From NCBI RefSeq assembly GCF_000379025.1, contig NZ_KB900617.1:737902-801901 (forward strand): a stretch of 64,000 bases of DNA, written 5' to 3'. Source of the stretch: Orenia marismortui DSM 5156 (GTDB lineage Bacteria > Bacillota > Halanaerobiia > Halobacteroidales > Halobacteroidaceae). This document shows, piece after piece, positions 28,894 through 37,614 of the stretch. Positions within the stretch are counted from its first letter, which is position 1, and the number at the start of each line of letters is the position of its first letter. The notes under the pieces were generated by a model. That model searched no databases. It was not told the DNA's origin and was given only the letters and a program-made list of their open reading frames with translations. Position numbers and translations under genes: made by a program.

Positions 28894-28980
28894 CAGGTGA
28901 TAGAGTGACGAGTAACAAGTTAAAAGCTTTTTTTAATTATTACTCATTACTTGTTACTTCTTACTCTTCACTAATCACTG
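28894..28980. repeat. long imperfect palindrome in the folP-folE gap
   Basis: The left arm (28894-28920, ending GAGTAACAAGT) pairs with a right arm (about 28949-28980, starting ACTTGTTACT), giving a hairpin with arms of about 27 bases that overlaps the last codons of folE. Its AGTAACAAGTAATGAGTAA-like wording recurs in weaker form at other spacers in the window. Confidence 0.65.
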
Positions 28981-29537
28981 CCCTTTATCAAATTCATTAC
29001 TTCAGCTCTACTAGCACTATCCTCTTTAAATATACCTCTTACTGCCGAAGTTATTGTTCTGCTTTCAGTCTTCTTAATCCCTCTCATAGTCATACACATC
29101 TGTTCTGCTTCTACAATTACTAAAACCCCAAGAGGTTCTAATATCTTAACAATAGCATCAGCTATCATCTTATTCATCCTCTCTTGTAACTGAAGCCTTC
29201 TTGCTACTGTTTCTACCAATCTAGCTAATCGAGAGAAACCAGTTATCCTACCTTCTTTAGGAATATAAGCTATATGTACCTTACCAAAGAAAGGTATTAA
29301 ATGATGTTCACACATAGAATAAAAAATTATATCTTTAACTAATATTAAATCTTCATAATCCATATCATCGGAAAAAAACTCTAAATGTTCTTCTGGATTC
29401 TGATTAGTACCTGCAAATATATCTTCATACATTTGAGCCACTCTTTCTGGTGTTCTCTGCAATCCCTCTCTAGTTGGGTCTTCATCAATGGCTTCCAATA
29501 TATTTCTAACTGCTCTTTCTATCTTCTTCTTATTCAT
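28971..29537 (-). CDS. folE: GTP cyclohydrolase I
   Basis: This enzyme makes dihydroneopterin triphosphate from GTP and starts the pterin branch of folate synthesis. From the chosen start it has 188 residues, with '[20 protein letters not shown]', zinc/active-site '[20 protein letters not shown]', '[20 protein letters not shown]' and the second Cys/His region '[15 protein letters not shown]'. The open frame continues in frame up to 29741, but the extra 68 residues are the tail of a decayed pabC. The ATG at 29537 is the normal family start and is preceded by GAAGGGTGGGGTAGG. A fused read-through product from the TTG at 29741 cannot be ruled out. Confidence 0.95.
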   Translation of the reverse strand: MNKKKIERAVRNILEAIDEDPTREGLQRTPERVAQMYEDIFAGTNQNPEEHLEFFSDDMDYEDLILVKDIIFYSMCEHHLIPFFGKVHIAYIPKEGRITGFSRLARLVETVARRLQLQERMNKMIADAIVKILEPLGVLVIVEAEQMCMTMRGIKKTESRTITSAVRGIFKEDSASRAEVMNLIKGSD

Positions 29538-29849
29538 CCTACCCCACCCTTCTTCTAGTCCATATAATTGATTATTAAATTTTCTAACTAATTTATCAAA
29601 TAGACCATTGTCGTTAGTATATCTCAATTCTTTTATTCTACTTAGCTTTATTAAATCCATTAAGCTATTAGTTAAGAAGGCACAATCAAAATTATCAATT
29701 TCATCTATTATGATATCATTAAACTCAACTTCAACATCCAAACTTTAAGCAATATTAACAACCTTAGCTCTGATTATACCAGGAAGTAATCCCAAAACAC
29801 TTTGAGGTATATAATACTTCATCACTTCTATTACATTATTTACACTCTC
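29538..29849 (-). pseudogene. pabC: relic of pabC (4-amino-4-deoxychorismate lyase), C-terminal part only
   Basis: Directly upstream of and in frame with folE, conceptual translation gives 'ESVNNVIEVMKYYIPQ', then 'SVLGLLPGIIRAKVVNIA', a TAA stop (29747-29745), then '[16 protein letters not shown]', '[18 protein letters not shown]' and '[12 protein letters not shown]'. This matches the order and spacing of the last third of class IV PLP-dependent ADC lyases (GLLPGITR, helix, 'EAFLTNSLM..'). The N-terminal two thirds, with the PLP lysine, are missing: the frame upstream runs into TAA near 29850. PabC makes pABA, the substrate of folP downstream, so a relic in this operon is credible. Assignment is by my own pattern matching. 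Confidence 0.72.
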
Positions 29850-29907
29850 TAATTATTATAATAATTTTATAATATCATCATATTATATTCAAATTAATCT
29901 TATATCT

Positions 29908-29935
29908 ATCATATTGCATTAATAAGTTTATACAA
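29908..29935 (-). promoter_or_regulatory. probable promoter of the folate operon
   Basis: TTGTAT (29935-29930) and TATGAT (29913-29908) are 16 bases apart on the minus strand. They lie between the TRAP operon's terminator and the pabC relic. Confidence 0.5.
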
Positions 29936-29950
29936 TAAAAAATATTATAT

Positions 29951-29984
29951 AAAAAGAGTGCCACTTTAAAGTGGCACTCTTTTT
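29951..29984 (-). terminator. terminator of the TRAP transporter operon
   Basis: AAAAAGAGTGCCAC / GTGGCACTCTTTTT is a perfect palindrome with T tracts on both strands, touching the stop of the permease gene. Confidence 0.92.
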
Positions 29985-31923
29985 ATGCGTTTTTTTCAAC
30001 TATATAAGTAATTTTCTTATTTTGTAAAAACCATACTCCGCTCAGTACAATTAAACCAATTAGGTCAGTTTTCCACCCTGGAATTAACAAAGTAATTGCA
30101 CTAGCTAACAATAAAATCTCTTCTATAATGCTTGTCTTTCTTTTTAAATAACCTAAAACTCCTCCCGCTAAGGCAAATACACCTAACAAAGAACTTAAGG
30201 TGATGATTACCACCTCTCCAACAGTAGTATTTAACAATAACATAGATGGATCATAAGCAAAAATAAAAGGAACTACAAATCCTGCTATAGCTAATTTAAC
30301 AGCTGTAACTCCTGTTTTTAATGGATCAGATCCAGCAATTCCAGCTCCTGCATAAGCTGCCAAAGCTGCTGGAGGTGTTAAATCAGCAACTACACCAAAG
30401 TATAATACAAATAAATGAGCTGCTAATAAAGGTACACCTAGCTTAACTAAAGCAGGTGCTGCAATAGATGCTAATACTATATAAGTTGCTGTTGTAGGTA
30501 ATCCAGTTCCTAGTATAGTACAAGCAACCATAGTAAAGAATAAAGCAGGGAATAACTTACCACCAGATAAAGAAAGGGTAATAGCTGTAAACTTTAATCC
30601 CAAACCAGTCAAAGTAGTAACCCCAACAATAAATCCTACACAAGCACAGGCAACAGCAACACCTAATGCTGCTTTAGCACCTTCCTCTAAAGTATCTATT
30701 AAATCCTGCAAGCTCATTCGAGTATCAGCCCTAACAAAGCATAGAACAAAGGAAAGAATAATCCCCATAAAAGATGCCTTTAATGGAGTATAGCCTTTAA
30801 ATAGCATATAGAAAATAGAGAACAAAGGTATAATCATATGGCCCCTTGTTATTAAAATATTTTTTATTTTCGGTACTTGATCCTTCTCTAAACCACTTAA
30901 TCCTAACTTTTTAGCTTCAAAGTGAACCATTAAACCTACAGCTAAATAGTATAAAATCGCTGGTAAAATAGCTGCCTTCGCGATTTGGCTATAAGGAGTT
31001 TCAATAAACTCGGCCATAATAAAAGCAGCAGCCCCCATAATCGGCGGCATAATCTGGCCTCCAGTAGAAGCAGCAGATTCTACTGCAGCAGCAAACTTAG
31101 GCTTATAGCCAATACTTTTCATCAAAGGAATAGTAAAAGACCCTGTAGCTACTGTGTTAGCAACAGAACTTCCTGAAATCGAACCCATTAATCCACTAGA
31201 TACTACAGCAGCTTTTGCTGGTCCTCCAGTACTTCTACCAGCTAAAGCCATCGATAAATCAATAAATAAATCTCCTAAACCTGTTCGTTTAGCAAAAGAT
31301 CCTAACAGAATAAATAAAAATACATACTTAGCTGAAACACCTAATGGAGTACCAAAAATTCCTTCAGTCGTAAAGTACATATGACTCACAATTCTATCTA
31401 TCGAAAAACCTCTATGTGCCAATAGATTTGGCATCTGTTGTCCAAAATATGCATATAATAAGAATATAATAGATATAGCAGGTAATTCCCAACCTACAAC
31501 ACGTCTAGCTCCCTCTAAGACCAACAAAATAGCTATAATAGCCATAGTTTTATCAACCGCAGTATAGATTCCTGCTCTAGCTACTAAATCTCTATAGTTA
31601 ATTACTAAATAAGCAGTTACAACAAGCCCTAAAACTGCAAAAATATAATCTAAAGCTGTTAAAAATTTATTATCTTTAACCTTTTTCTTAAACGGATATA
31701 ATAAAAAGATTAAGACTAACACAAAGCCTAAATGAACCGCTCTTTGTTTCAATGCCAATAAAATCCCAAAGCCTGCTGTATATAAGTGAAACACAGACAT
31801 ACCTACAGCAATTAATGTAATAATAAGGGCCATAATCCCTTTATAATTTCTAATATTAGTTGCTGGATCAAATTCTTCTAATAACTCATCTACTTCATTT
31901 TCAGCTATTAATTCCTTAGCCAT
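29983..31923 (-). CDS. TRAP transporter, fused small and large permease subunits (TAXI type)
   Basis: The 646-residue, very hydrophobic protein has about 16-18 membrane helices. The N-terminal quarter corresponds to the DctQ-like subunit and the rest to a DctM-like permease, with 'GSISGSSVANTVATGSFTIP', 'GGQIMPPIMGAAAFIMAEF' and 'LPTTATYIVLASIAAPALV'. Such fused permeases work with TAXI-type binding proteins to import organic acids such as glutamate or dicarboxylates using an ion gradient; the substrate cannot be read here. It overlaps the DUF1850 gene by 16 bases. Confidence 0.93.
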   Translation of the reverse strand: MAKELIAENEVDELLEEFDPATNIRNYKGIMALIITLIAVGMSVFHLYTAGFGILLALKQRAVHLGFVLVLIFLLYPFKKKVKDNKFLTALDYIFAVLGLVVTAYLVINYRDLVARAGIYTAVDKTMAIIAILLVLEGARRVVGWELPAISIIFLLYAYFGQQMPNLLAHRGFSIDRIVSHMYFTTEGIFGTPLGVSAKYVFLFILLGSFAKRTGLGDLFIDLSMALAGRSTGGPAKAAVVSSGLMGSISGSSVANTVATGSFTIPLMKSIGYKPKFAAAVESAASTGGQIMPPIMGAAAFIMAEFIETPYSQIAKAAILPAILYYLAVGLMVHFEAKKLGLSGLEKDQVPKIKNILITRGHMIIPLFSIFYMLFKGYTPLKASFMGIILSFVLCFVRADTRMSLQDLIDTLEEGAKAALGVAVACACVGFIVGVTTLTGLGLKFTAITLSLSGGKLFPALFFTMVACTILGTGLPTTATYIVLASIAAPALVKLGVPLLAAHLFVLYFGVVADLTPPAALAAYAGAGIAGSDPLKTGVTAVKLAIAGFVVPFIFAYDPSMLLLNTTVGEVVIITLSSLLGVFALAGGVLGYLKRKTSIIEEILLLASAITLLIPGWKTDLIGLIVLSGVWFLQNKKITYIVEKNA

Positions 31924-32411
31924 TGTTTTATCCTCCTTGTCAACATTGCTAACTGACTTACATTTTCTACTTCTATTATTAATAAATTCTGAGGTCTTGT
32001 CATCTCATATAATTTGTACTCTTTATCTTCAACCAGAAATTTATGTTTAGCAAAATCACTAACTCTTACAGGAATATTGTCTAGAACTTTATTAATCCCA
32101 TTAATTATAAACTCTTCATTCTCCACAATATAATCATATTCTTGAAGATAAGGTAATCCTGCACCATAAGACTCATACCGAGTTCCTGTTAATAAAATTT
32201 CACCATTCTCAACTTTAAAATAATCCCAAACCGGTGTTTTCTCCACAGAATGCATATATTCAATTGCAAATTCTAAATCTTCTACATTTGATTTTTGCCA
32301 AATTATTTTTCCAGAGTTAGCTTCTTTCATAACTAAAAAATCTTCCTTAAACAAACCAAACCCTATCAAAACCACTATCACAACTAATATGATGAATATA
32401 ATTTTCTTCAT
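31908..32411 (-). CDS. DUF1850 protein of the TAXI-TRAP cluster
   Basis: From the ATG at 32411 the protein has 167 residues. It has an N-terminal membrane anchor or signal (MKKIIFIILVVIVVLIGF) and an extracellular domain with 'AIEYMHSVEKTPVWDYF' and 'RYESYGAGLPY', features of DUF1850 proteins found beside TAXI-TRAP transporters. The function is not established. There is no ribosome site at the normal distance: the strong GAGAGGAGG (32460-32452) lies 40 bases upstream, with a perfect hairpin (32424-32448) in between. The open frame extends to 32477 but would start inside the ribosome-site region. Confidence 0.8.
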   Translation of the reverse strand: MKKIIFIILVVIVVLIGFGLFKEDFLVMKEANSGKIIWQKSNVEDLEFAIEYMHSVEKTPVWDYFKVENGEILLTGTRYESYGAGLPYLQEYDYIVENEEFIINGINKVLDNIPVRVSDFAKHKFLVEDKEYKLYEMTRPQNLLIIEVENVSQLAMLTRRIKQWLRN

Positions 32412-32423
32412 AAAAATCGATAA

Positions 32424-32448
32424 CCGGACATTAATAATTAATGTCCGG
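32424..32448 (-). promoter_or_regulatory. stem-loop between Shine-Dalgarno and start codon of the DUF1850 gene
   Basis: CCGGACATTAATAATTAATGTCCGG is an almost perfect palindrome (12-bp arms) followed on the minus strand by TTATCGATTTTT and then the ATG. Folding would bring GAGAGGAGG within about 15 bases of the ATG. It may also act as a weak terminator or processing site after the binding-protein gene. Confidence 0.6.
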
Positions 32449-32512
32449 AAACCTCCTCTCAATAATCCTATTTTCATCTGGATCCAAAAAGATTATAATC
32501 AACTTTCAATAA

Positions 32513-33475
32513 TTATTTTAATTCATCAAAATATTTCTGAGCTCCTGGATGAAGAGGAATTGTCATTCCATCTTGAGCAGTTTCAGCTTTAATATCCTTA
32601 GCTCTAGCATGAGCTTCTACTAAAGCATCACGATTTTCAAAAATTGCTTTAGTTATATTATATACTAGATCCTCAGATAGCTCTTCTTGAACAACCAAAG
32701 TAGCTTTTAAAGCAACTGTATTTACTATTTGCTCTTGTCCATTATAAGTACCTGCTGGAATTTCTACTCCAGTCAAGAATGGATATTTAGAATTTAATTC
32801 ATTTATTTGATCAACAGTTAGATTCAATAATTTAATATCTTGAGTTGCTGCTACATCCATCACCGCTGCTGTCGGTACACCAGCAGTTAAGAATGCTGCG
32901 TCAATTTGTCTATCCTTTAATCTACTAGCAGCCTCTCCAAAGGATAAAAAATCCTCATCTATATCATCATAAGTCAAACCAAAAGTACTTAAAATCTGTT
33001 TAGCGTTTGCTTCTACTCCACTACCTGGAGCACCTACTGCTACTTTTTTACCTTTAAGATCATCTATAGTTTTAATTCCAGATTCGCTTCTAACTACAAT
33101 CTGAATAATCTCTGGATATAAAGTTGCAATACCTCTCATATTATTAACAGCATTTCCTTCAAAATCATTCTTTGCATTATAAGCATAGCTAGCAATATCA
33201 TTTTGTAAAATAGCTAACTCTACTTCTTTCTTTTGAATCAAACGAGAATTTGTTACAGAAGCACCTGTAGACTGAGCTGATGCTTCAACATTATCAACAT
33301 TTTCACTGATAACTTTAGCAATTGCTCCTCCTACGGGATAATAAGTACCAGAAGTACCTCCTGTTGCAATAGATAAAAACTTAGTTTTCGTCTTAGATGC
33401 TTCTTGATTTGATGAACACCCCACAACCAATAAACCTAATACTAATAATAAACTTAATACTATTCTCTTCTTCAT
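32513..33475 (-). CDS. TAXI-family TRAP transporter substrate-binding lipoprotein
   Basis: This 320-residue lipoprotein has the signal MKKRIVLSLLLVLGLLVVGC, with the lipobox LVVGC. The body shows TAXI-family features: 'FLSIATGGTSGTYYPVGGAI', 'LAILQNDIASYAYN', 'LKGKKVAVGAPGSGVEANAK' and 'AFLTAGVPTAAVMDVA'. It captures the substrate outside the membrane and delivers it to the permease. I use the ATG at 33475 because the signal sequence begins there. AAAGGAG lies 14 bases upstream, which is long, and an ATG at 33487 only 2 bases past it is the alternative. Confidence 0.93.
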   Translation of the reverse strand: MKKRIVLSLLLVLGLLVVGCSSNQEASKTKTKFLSIATGGTSGTYYPVGGAIAKVISENVDNVEASAQSTGASVTNSRLIQKKEVELAILQNDIASYAYNAKNDFEGNAVNNMRGIATLYPEIIQIVVRSESGIKTIDDLKGKKVAVGAPGSGVEANAKQILSTFGLTYDDIDEDFLSFGEAASRLKDRQIDAAFLTAGVPTAAVMDVAATQDIKLLNLTVDQINELNSKYPFLTGVEIPAGTYNGQEQIVNTVALKATLVVQEELSEDLVYNITKAIFENRDALVEAHARAKDIKAETAQDGMTIPLHPGAQKYFDELK

Positions 33476-33594
33476 TGTTAAAATCATTACTCCTTTCTCC
33501 CTTCTCATAATTACTTTTATAAGTACTCTTTTTTTGCAAAAATAGACATATACTATTCAGATATCAAATGTCAAGTATATGTAAGCTCTATTCA

Positions 33595-33623
33595 ATTATA
33601 TAGGTTTTTAGCTCTAATGTCAA
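33595..33623 (-). promoter_or_regulatory. sigma-A promoter of the TRAP operon
   Basis: A perfect TTGACA (33623-33618) and a perfect TATAAT (33600-33595) are separated by 17 bases on the minus strand. A second TTGACA follows about 50 bases downstream, with a poorer -10. The leader to the lipoprotein gene is about 115 bases long. Confidence 0.8.
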
Positions 33624-33707
33624 GCATATAATCATAATAATAACTTCCATTGTATAAATATTAACTTAAAAACCATTCTCTACTCAACAATATAATCAGA
33701 TCAAAAT

Positions 33708-33739
33708 AAGAACTACGGTAGTTAACTACCGTAGTTCTT
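33708..33739. terminator. murI terminator
   Basis: AAGAACTACGGTAGTT / AACTACCGTAGTTCTT is a perfect palindrome, 12 bases beyond the murI stop on the minus strand. Confidence 0.85.
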
Positions 33740-33750
33740 ATTTATTAAAA

Positions 33751-34578
33751 CTATAAATTATTTTTTGACCATAAATCTAATCTTTGAAATTCTAACTCTT
33801 CAAAACCTAAAAATTCTTTTCCTAACTTAACAAAATTTTTAGATAATCTATCTAAATCACTTACATAAAATTTATTGTCTTTTTTTTCTGTAGAATTATT
33901 TAACAAAGCATTACTTTCTAGTATTTGTCTAACTTTTAAAGCAATACCTCGGCCTGGATAAATCAAATTTACTCTTTCTCCCATAACTTCCCTTATCACT
34001 CTTTCCAAATAAGGAAAATGAGTACAGCCTAATAATAAAGTATCTATGTCATTTTCCTTCAAAGAAGACAGATAACCTTCAACAACCTGCTTAGTTCTAG
34101 AACTATATAAATCACCCATTTCAACTAAAGGTATAAATTCCGGACAAGCTTGATCAAAAATTTCTAATTTAGAATCTGATTTTCTTAATTTATTCTGATA
34201 AGCCCCACTATTTATAGTTCCTTCTGTAGCAATAATCCCGACTTTTCTATTATTTGTAGCCAAAACCGCTTCTTCTACACCTGGCTGAATAGGACCTATA
34301 ATCGGAATATCAAATTTATTTTTTGCTGCTTCTAGGCCTGCAGCTGTAGCAGTATTACAAGCAATTATTATCATTTTAGCATTTATATTAACAAAATAAT
34401 CAATAATCTTAAGAACAAACCCTTTAACCTCTTCTTGTGATCTAGGACCATAAGGAAGATGAGCAGTATCACCAAAATAAACAATTTGCTCTTGAGGAAA
34501 TTCTGATATTACCTCTTTTGCAATTGTCAATCCTCCTACACCTGAATCAAAAAGAGCTATTGGACCCTTTCTATCCAT
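33751..34578 (-). CDS. murI: glutamate racemase
   Basis: This 275-residue enzyme makes D-glutamate for peptidoglycan. It has 'IALFDSGVGGLTIAKEV' at the N-terminus, 'VYFGDTAHLPYGPRS', the first catalytic Cys in 'IIIACNTATAAGLEAAK' (about 72) and the second in 'LLLGCTHFPYLERVI' (about 183). The ATG at 34578 is preferred because AGGA lies 8 bases before it; an ATG nine bases upstream is the alternative. It is followed by its own terminator. Confidence 0.96.
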   Translation of the reverse strand: MDRKGPIALFDSGVGGLTIAKEVISEFPQEQIVYFGDTAHLPYGPRSQEEVKGFVLKIIDYFVNINAKMIIIACNTATAAGLEAAKNKFDIPIIGPIQPGVEEAVLATNNRKVGIIATEGTINSGAYQNKLRKSDSKLEIFDQACPEFIPLVEMGDLYSSRTKQVVEGYLSSLKENDIDTLLLGCTHFPYLERVIREVMGERVNLIYPGRGIALKVRQILESNALLNNSTEKKDNKFYVSDLDRLSKNFVKLGKEFLGFEELEFQRLDLWSKNNL

Positions 34579-34752
34579 AGTCACCATCCTATCTAGATGT
34601 TTATTTAAAATATAAAACAGTTCTATAAATTTTATTATTCACAAGCTAACCAGTATTAACTATATCATAATTAGCTTGATTTTAGTAATATTATTAGTAT
34701 TATTATATGTTCTATCTATTATAGTTATATATAAATTTAGACACAAAATAAA

Positions 34753-34772
34753 AGCGAGACAAAAGCCTCGCT
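34753..34772 (-). terminator. terminator of the amidase-GerM transcript
   Basis: AGCGAG-GCTTTTGT-CTCGCT followed by TTTATTTTG on the minus strand. Confidence 0.75.
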
Positions 34773-34789
34773 AGTAAGAGTATTAAATT

Positions 34790-35287
34790 CTACTGAATTA
34801 ATAACTTACTATTAAAACCTAAAGGTTTGTCTAACTCTAGATGTCCTACTAAAGTATCTATTTTCTTACCAGAAATTAGAATTCGAACCTGATCTATCTC
34901 CTCTAAAGAAGTGAGTGTATTCACAATAGAGTAAACAGTAATTATCTCTCCAGTACTTCCACCCCAATGCTTAGATTTTAGCTCTTTACTAAAATTGACT
35001 AAGGCAGTACCATCTTCTAATTTTATATCAATCAGCCTTGTCTGAGAAGGAATTGTAATTTCTAAATTTTTAGACTCTGGACCCTCAATAAGCTCTTCAA
35101 CTATACTTTGATATAAATTACTAACCTTTAACTTTCTGCTTTCAGGTAATAAATATTGAGCTTCCTTATCACTAAAATAAAGTTTAACCTCTCTAGTTTT
35201 AAAAAAGTTCAAATAAGAAAAATACAAAATTAAAATAATCACCAAAATAGAGATCATGTATATTTTTTTAGATTTTAGATCAATCAT
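34790..35287 (-). CDS. GerM-domain membrane-anchored protein
   Basis: This 165-residue protein has one N-terminal membrane segment (about residues 9-27) and an extracytoplasmic GerMN-type domain: 'REVKLYFSDKEAQYLLPESR', 'SIVEELIEGPESKNLEITIP', 'TALVNFSKELKSKHWGGSTG' and 'YSIVNTLTSLEEIDQVRILI'. In spore formers GerM acts in sporulation and germination, but GerMN domains also occur elsewhere. The ATG at 35287 overlaps the stop of the amidase gene (ATGA) with GGAGG 7 bases upstream, so the two are translationally coupled. Confidence 0.85.
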   Translation of the reverse strand: MIDLKSKKIYMISILVIILILYFSYLNFFKTREVKLYFSDKEAQYLLPESRKLKVSNLYQSIVEELIEGPESKNLEITIPSQTRLIDIKLEDGTALVNFSKELKSKHWGGSTGEIITVYSIVNTLTSLEEIDQVRILISGKKIDTLVGHLELDKPLGFNSKLLIQ

Positions 35288-37515
35288 CAATCTTCCTCCT
35301 CTGCTAATAGTCTAAAATAATTATTAATTCCTTTATATAAAGATATAGCTGCCTCTTCTTGAAATTCATCAGTTTTTAGTACCTTTTCTTCTTTTTTATT
35401 ACTTATAAAGGCTATTTCATTTAATACAGCCGGCATATTAGTATTATCAAGTACATGTAGACTATTACTTTTAACTCCTCGGTCAACAGTTTTTAAGCCA
35501 TTCACCAAAGCCCTTTGAGTAAGACTGGCTAATAATAAGGTTGTTTGATTGTAATTAGTCCTTATATAGGTCTCAGTTCCCTCAAACTTTTTATCTTTAT
35601 GAGAATTCAAATGAATACTTACAAATATATCTGCATCCATAGTATTAGCAATATTAACTCTATCTGATAATTCAATATACTGATCAATATTTCTTGTCAT
35701 TATAACCTTAGCTCCTGCTTCTTCTAACAAATTTTCTAACTTTAAAGCAATATCTAAAACCAAATCCTTTTCCCTAGTACCAGAAAACCCTATTGCTCCA
35801 GGGTCATGTCCACCATGACCAGGATCTAAGACAATAAGTCTATCTTTTAAATTACTTTCTAATTTTTCCCGAACTAAAGTTATTTCTATCTTATCTGATA
35901 TATCTTCTTTAATTTGAAACTCTACCTCTTCTGCCAATTCTAAAACTACTCTAACTTGCTGTTGAGGATCTACACTATATTGACTAACTCTAATATCTTT
36001 GACAATATCGCCTAACTTAGGCAATTTGATCTGTTTAGAATTAGTCATTGTGTTAAATATATCAATTACTAATCGGTCTGGATTAATTAATTTATAAACC
36101 CTATACCTTGTAGGCTTAAGCAAAGAAAAATTTAATTTTGTCTTTAATTTATTCTTTTTCAAGTTTATATCTATTAATTTGTTCATTAATTTAACTTGTA
36201 CTGTATTACCATCCCATTTCAAATCATAAGGAACAAGTTCGACTAAATCAATTACAACCCTTGTCGTCTCCTTATCAAATTGTGCAATCCGCACTTCTTC
36301 AATTGATTTATTATTAACTGCTATTTTATTTTTAAGAACACGATTTATAGTAGATGGAAAATCAAGAACCAATCTATCACCTTGTGTCAGAGGAAATACC
36401 TTTGGTTCAACTTTATTGCTTAATTTAAATACTAAACTTTCATGTTTAAGATCATATTCAAAATCTAATAATTGATTTTTTATTGGAATAATACTTATTT
36501 TACTACCTTTATTATGCAGTTTTATTCTTGTTTCTTCTTTTAAATCTATAACTGCCCGAACAAGATTGTTTGGTTTAGTCTGAAATTGACTGATTCTAAT
36601 TCCCTTTATAGTTTCATCATCAATTTTAATATCTTGAGCTTTCTGAAGTGCAGCATTCTTTATATCGACAACTACACGATTAGGGTTGGAGAGGTAACTA
36701 ACTTTAGTACCTCTTAAAGGTAACGTAGAATTAATATTTATTACACCTTTGTCATAACCTATATCTGTTATAATAGGACTAAACTTAAGTAAATATTTAT
36801 ATTTACCTTCTACCCTTACTTTTTCAATAGTGTAATCTACATTAGCAAATAAATCAATTATAACTCTTGAATTATTATTAACTCTAGTCATTCTAATATT
36901 CTTAACTAAATCACTTTCTAATCTTAAAGAATTAATTTTATTATCAAATATAGCCCCTTCTAAATCTAAAATTATACGTTCTGATTCAGGTAAAAAATCA
37001 ATATCATAGTCTACTTCTTCTGTTAATAATAATTCTAATCGCTCATAATCATCACTTTGATTATATTTAATATCTTTTAACTGGGACTTAACTTCCAAAA
37101 TTTGAACTAATCTTTGTTTAGGATATGATTTAATAATAAGCCCTAAAACTTCTCCTACAGATTTTAATGGAATCATAGGTTGTCCATCAATTATCTTTGC
37201 TGGTGTAGACATCTTTACTATTCTATTATTAACTTGTAAGTTTCTATCTCCAATTCTAAACTTAATAAGCTTATCTTTAATATCAAGTTGTATAGTGTTA
37301 ATAGAAGAAAACCACTTTACTACAATATCTAAATTATCTGTTAATATATTTAATGGCACCAAAATATCATTGTCTACTATATTGTAATCTAGATTCTCAG
37401 TTATAACTTCACTATTAATCATTAGCTTTATATTCTCTTCTTCAGCAAACGAAGTTTCTACTAAAGCCATGGATAAAATAATTAACAATAGCACAATTAA
37501 TGTCTTTCTTGGCAT
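35287..37515 (-). CDS. N-acetylmuramoyl-L-alanine amidase with multiple AMIN domains
   Basis: The 742-residue secreted enzyme has a signal peptide (about 1-24), a copper-amine-oxidase-N-like stalk (about 30-130, 'DNDILVPLNILTDNL', 'IIDGQPMIPLKSVGEVLGL') and a long run of AMIN-type repeats (about 150-550). The repeats recur with phrases such as 'RLVLDFPSTI', 'VRVVLELAEE' and 'IRVSQYS'. A C-terminal amidase_3 domain (about 565-735) has zinc ligands and catalytic residues in 'VLDPGHGGHDPGAIG', 'GTREKDLVLD', 'DIFVSIHLNSH' and 'AVLNEIAFISNK'. It cuts the glycan-peptide bond of peptidoglycan outside the membrane. AMIN domains target such enzymes to the septum or envelope; four or more is unusually many. 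It is followed by the GerM gene with ATGA overlap. Confidence 0.92.
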   Translation of the reverse strand: MPRKTLIVLLLIILSMALVETSFAEEENIKLMINSEVITENLDYNIVDNDILVPLNILTDNLDIVVKWFSSINTIQLDIKDKLIKFRIGDRNLQVNNRIVKMSTPAKIIDGQPMIPLKSVGEVLGLIIKSYPKQRLVQILEVKSQLKDIKYNQSDDYERLELLLTEEVDYDIDFLPESERIILDLEGAIFDNKINSLRLESDLVKNIRMTRVNNNSRVIIDLFANVDYTIEKVRVEGKYKYLLKFSPIITDIGYDKGVININSTLPLRGTKVSYLSNPNRVVVDIKNAALQKAQDIKIDDETIKGIRISQFQTKPNNLVRAVIDLKEETRIKLHNKGSKISIIPIKNQLLDFEYDLKHESLVFKLSNKVEPKVFPLTQGDRLVLDFPSTINRVLKNKIAVNNKSIEEVRIAQFDKETTRVVIDLVELVPYDLKWDGNTVQVKLMNKLIDINLKKNKLKTKLNFSLLKPTRYRVYKLINPDRLVIDIFNTMTNSKQIKLPKLGDIVKDIRVSQYSVDPQQQVRVVLELAEEVEFQIKEDISDKIEITLVREKLESNLKDRLIVLDPGHGGHDPGAIGFSGTREKDLVLDIALKLENLLEEAGAKVIMTRNIDQYIELSDRVNIANTMDADIFVSIHLNSHKDKKFEGTETYIRTNYNQTTLLLASLTQRALVNGLKTVDRGVKSNSLHVLDNTNMPAVLNEIAFISNKKEEKVLKTDEFQEEAAISLYKGINNYFRLLAEEED

Positions 37516-37614
37516 ATTAGGTGCCTCCTAAATTAAAATGTTTACTAAACTTTGGTTATAATTTACTTCTAATTTATACAAATAGTATTCTTGCTAAATT
37601 TTAAAATTCCTTTT

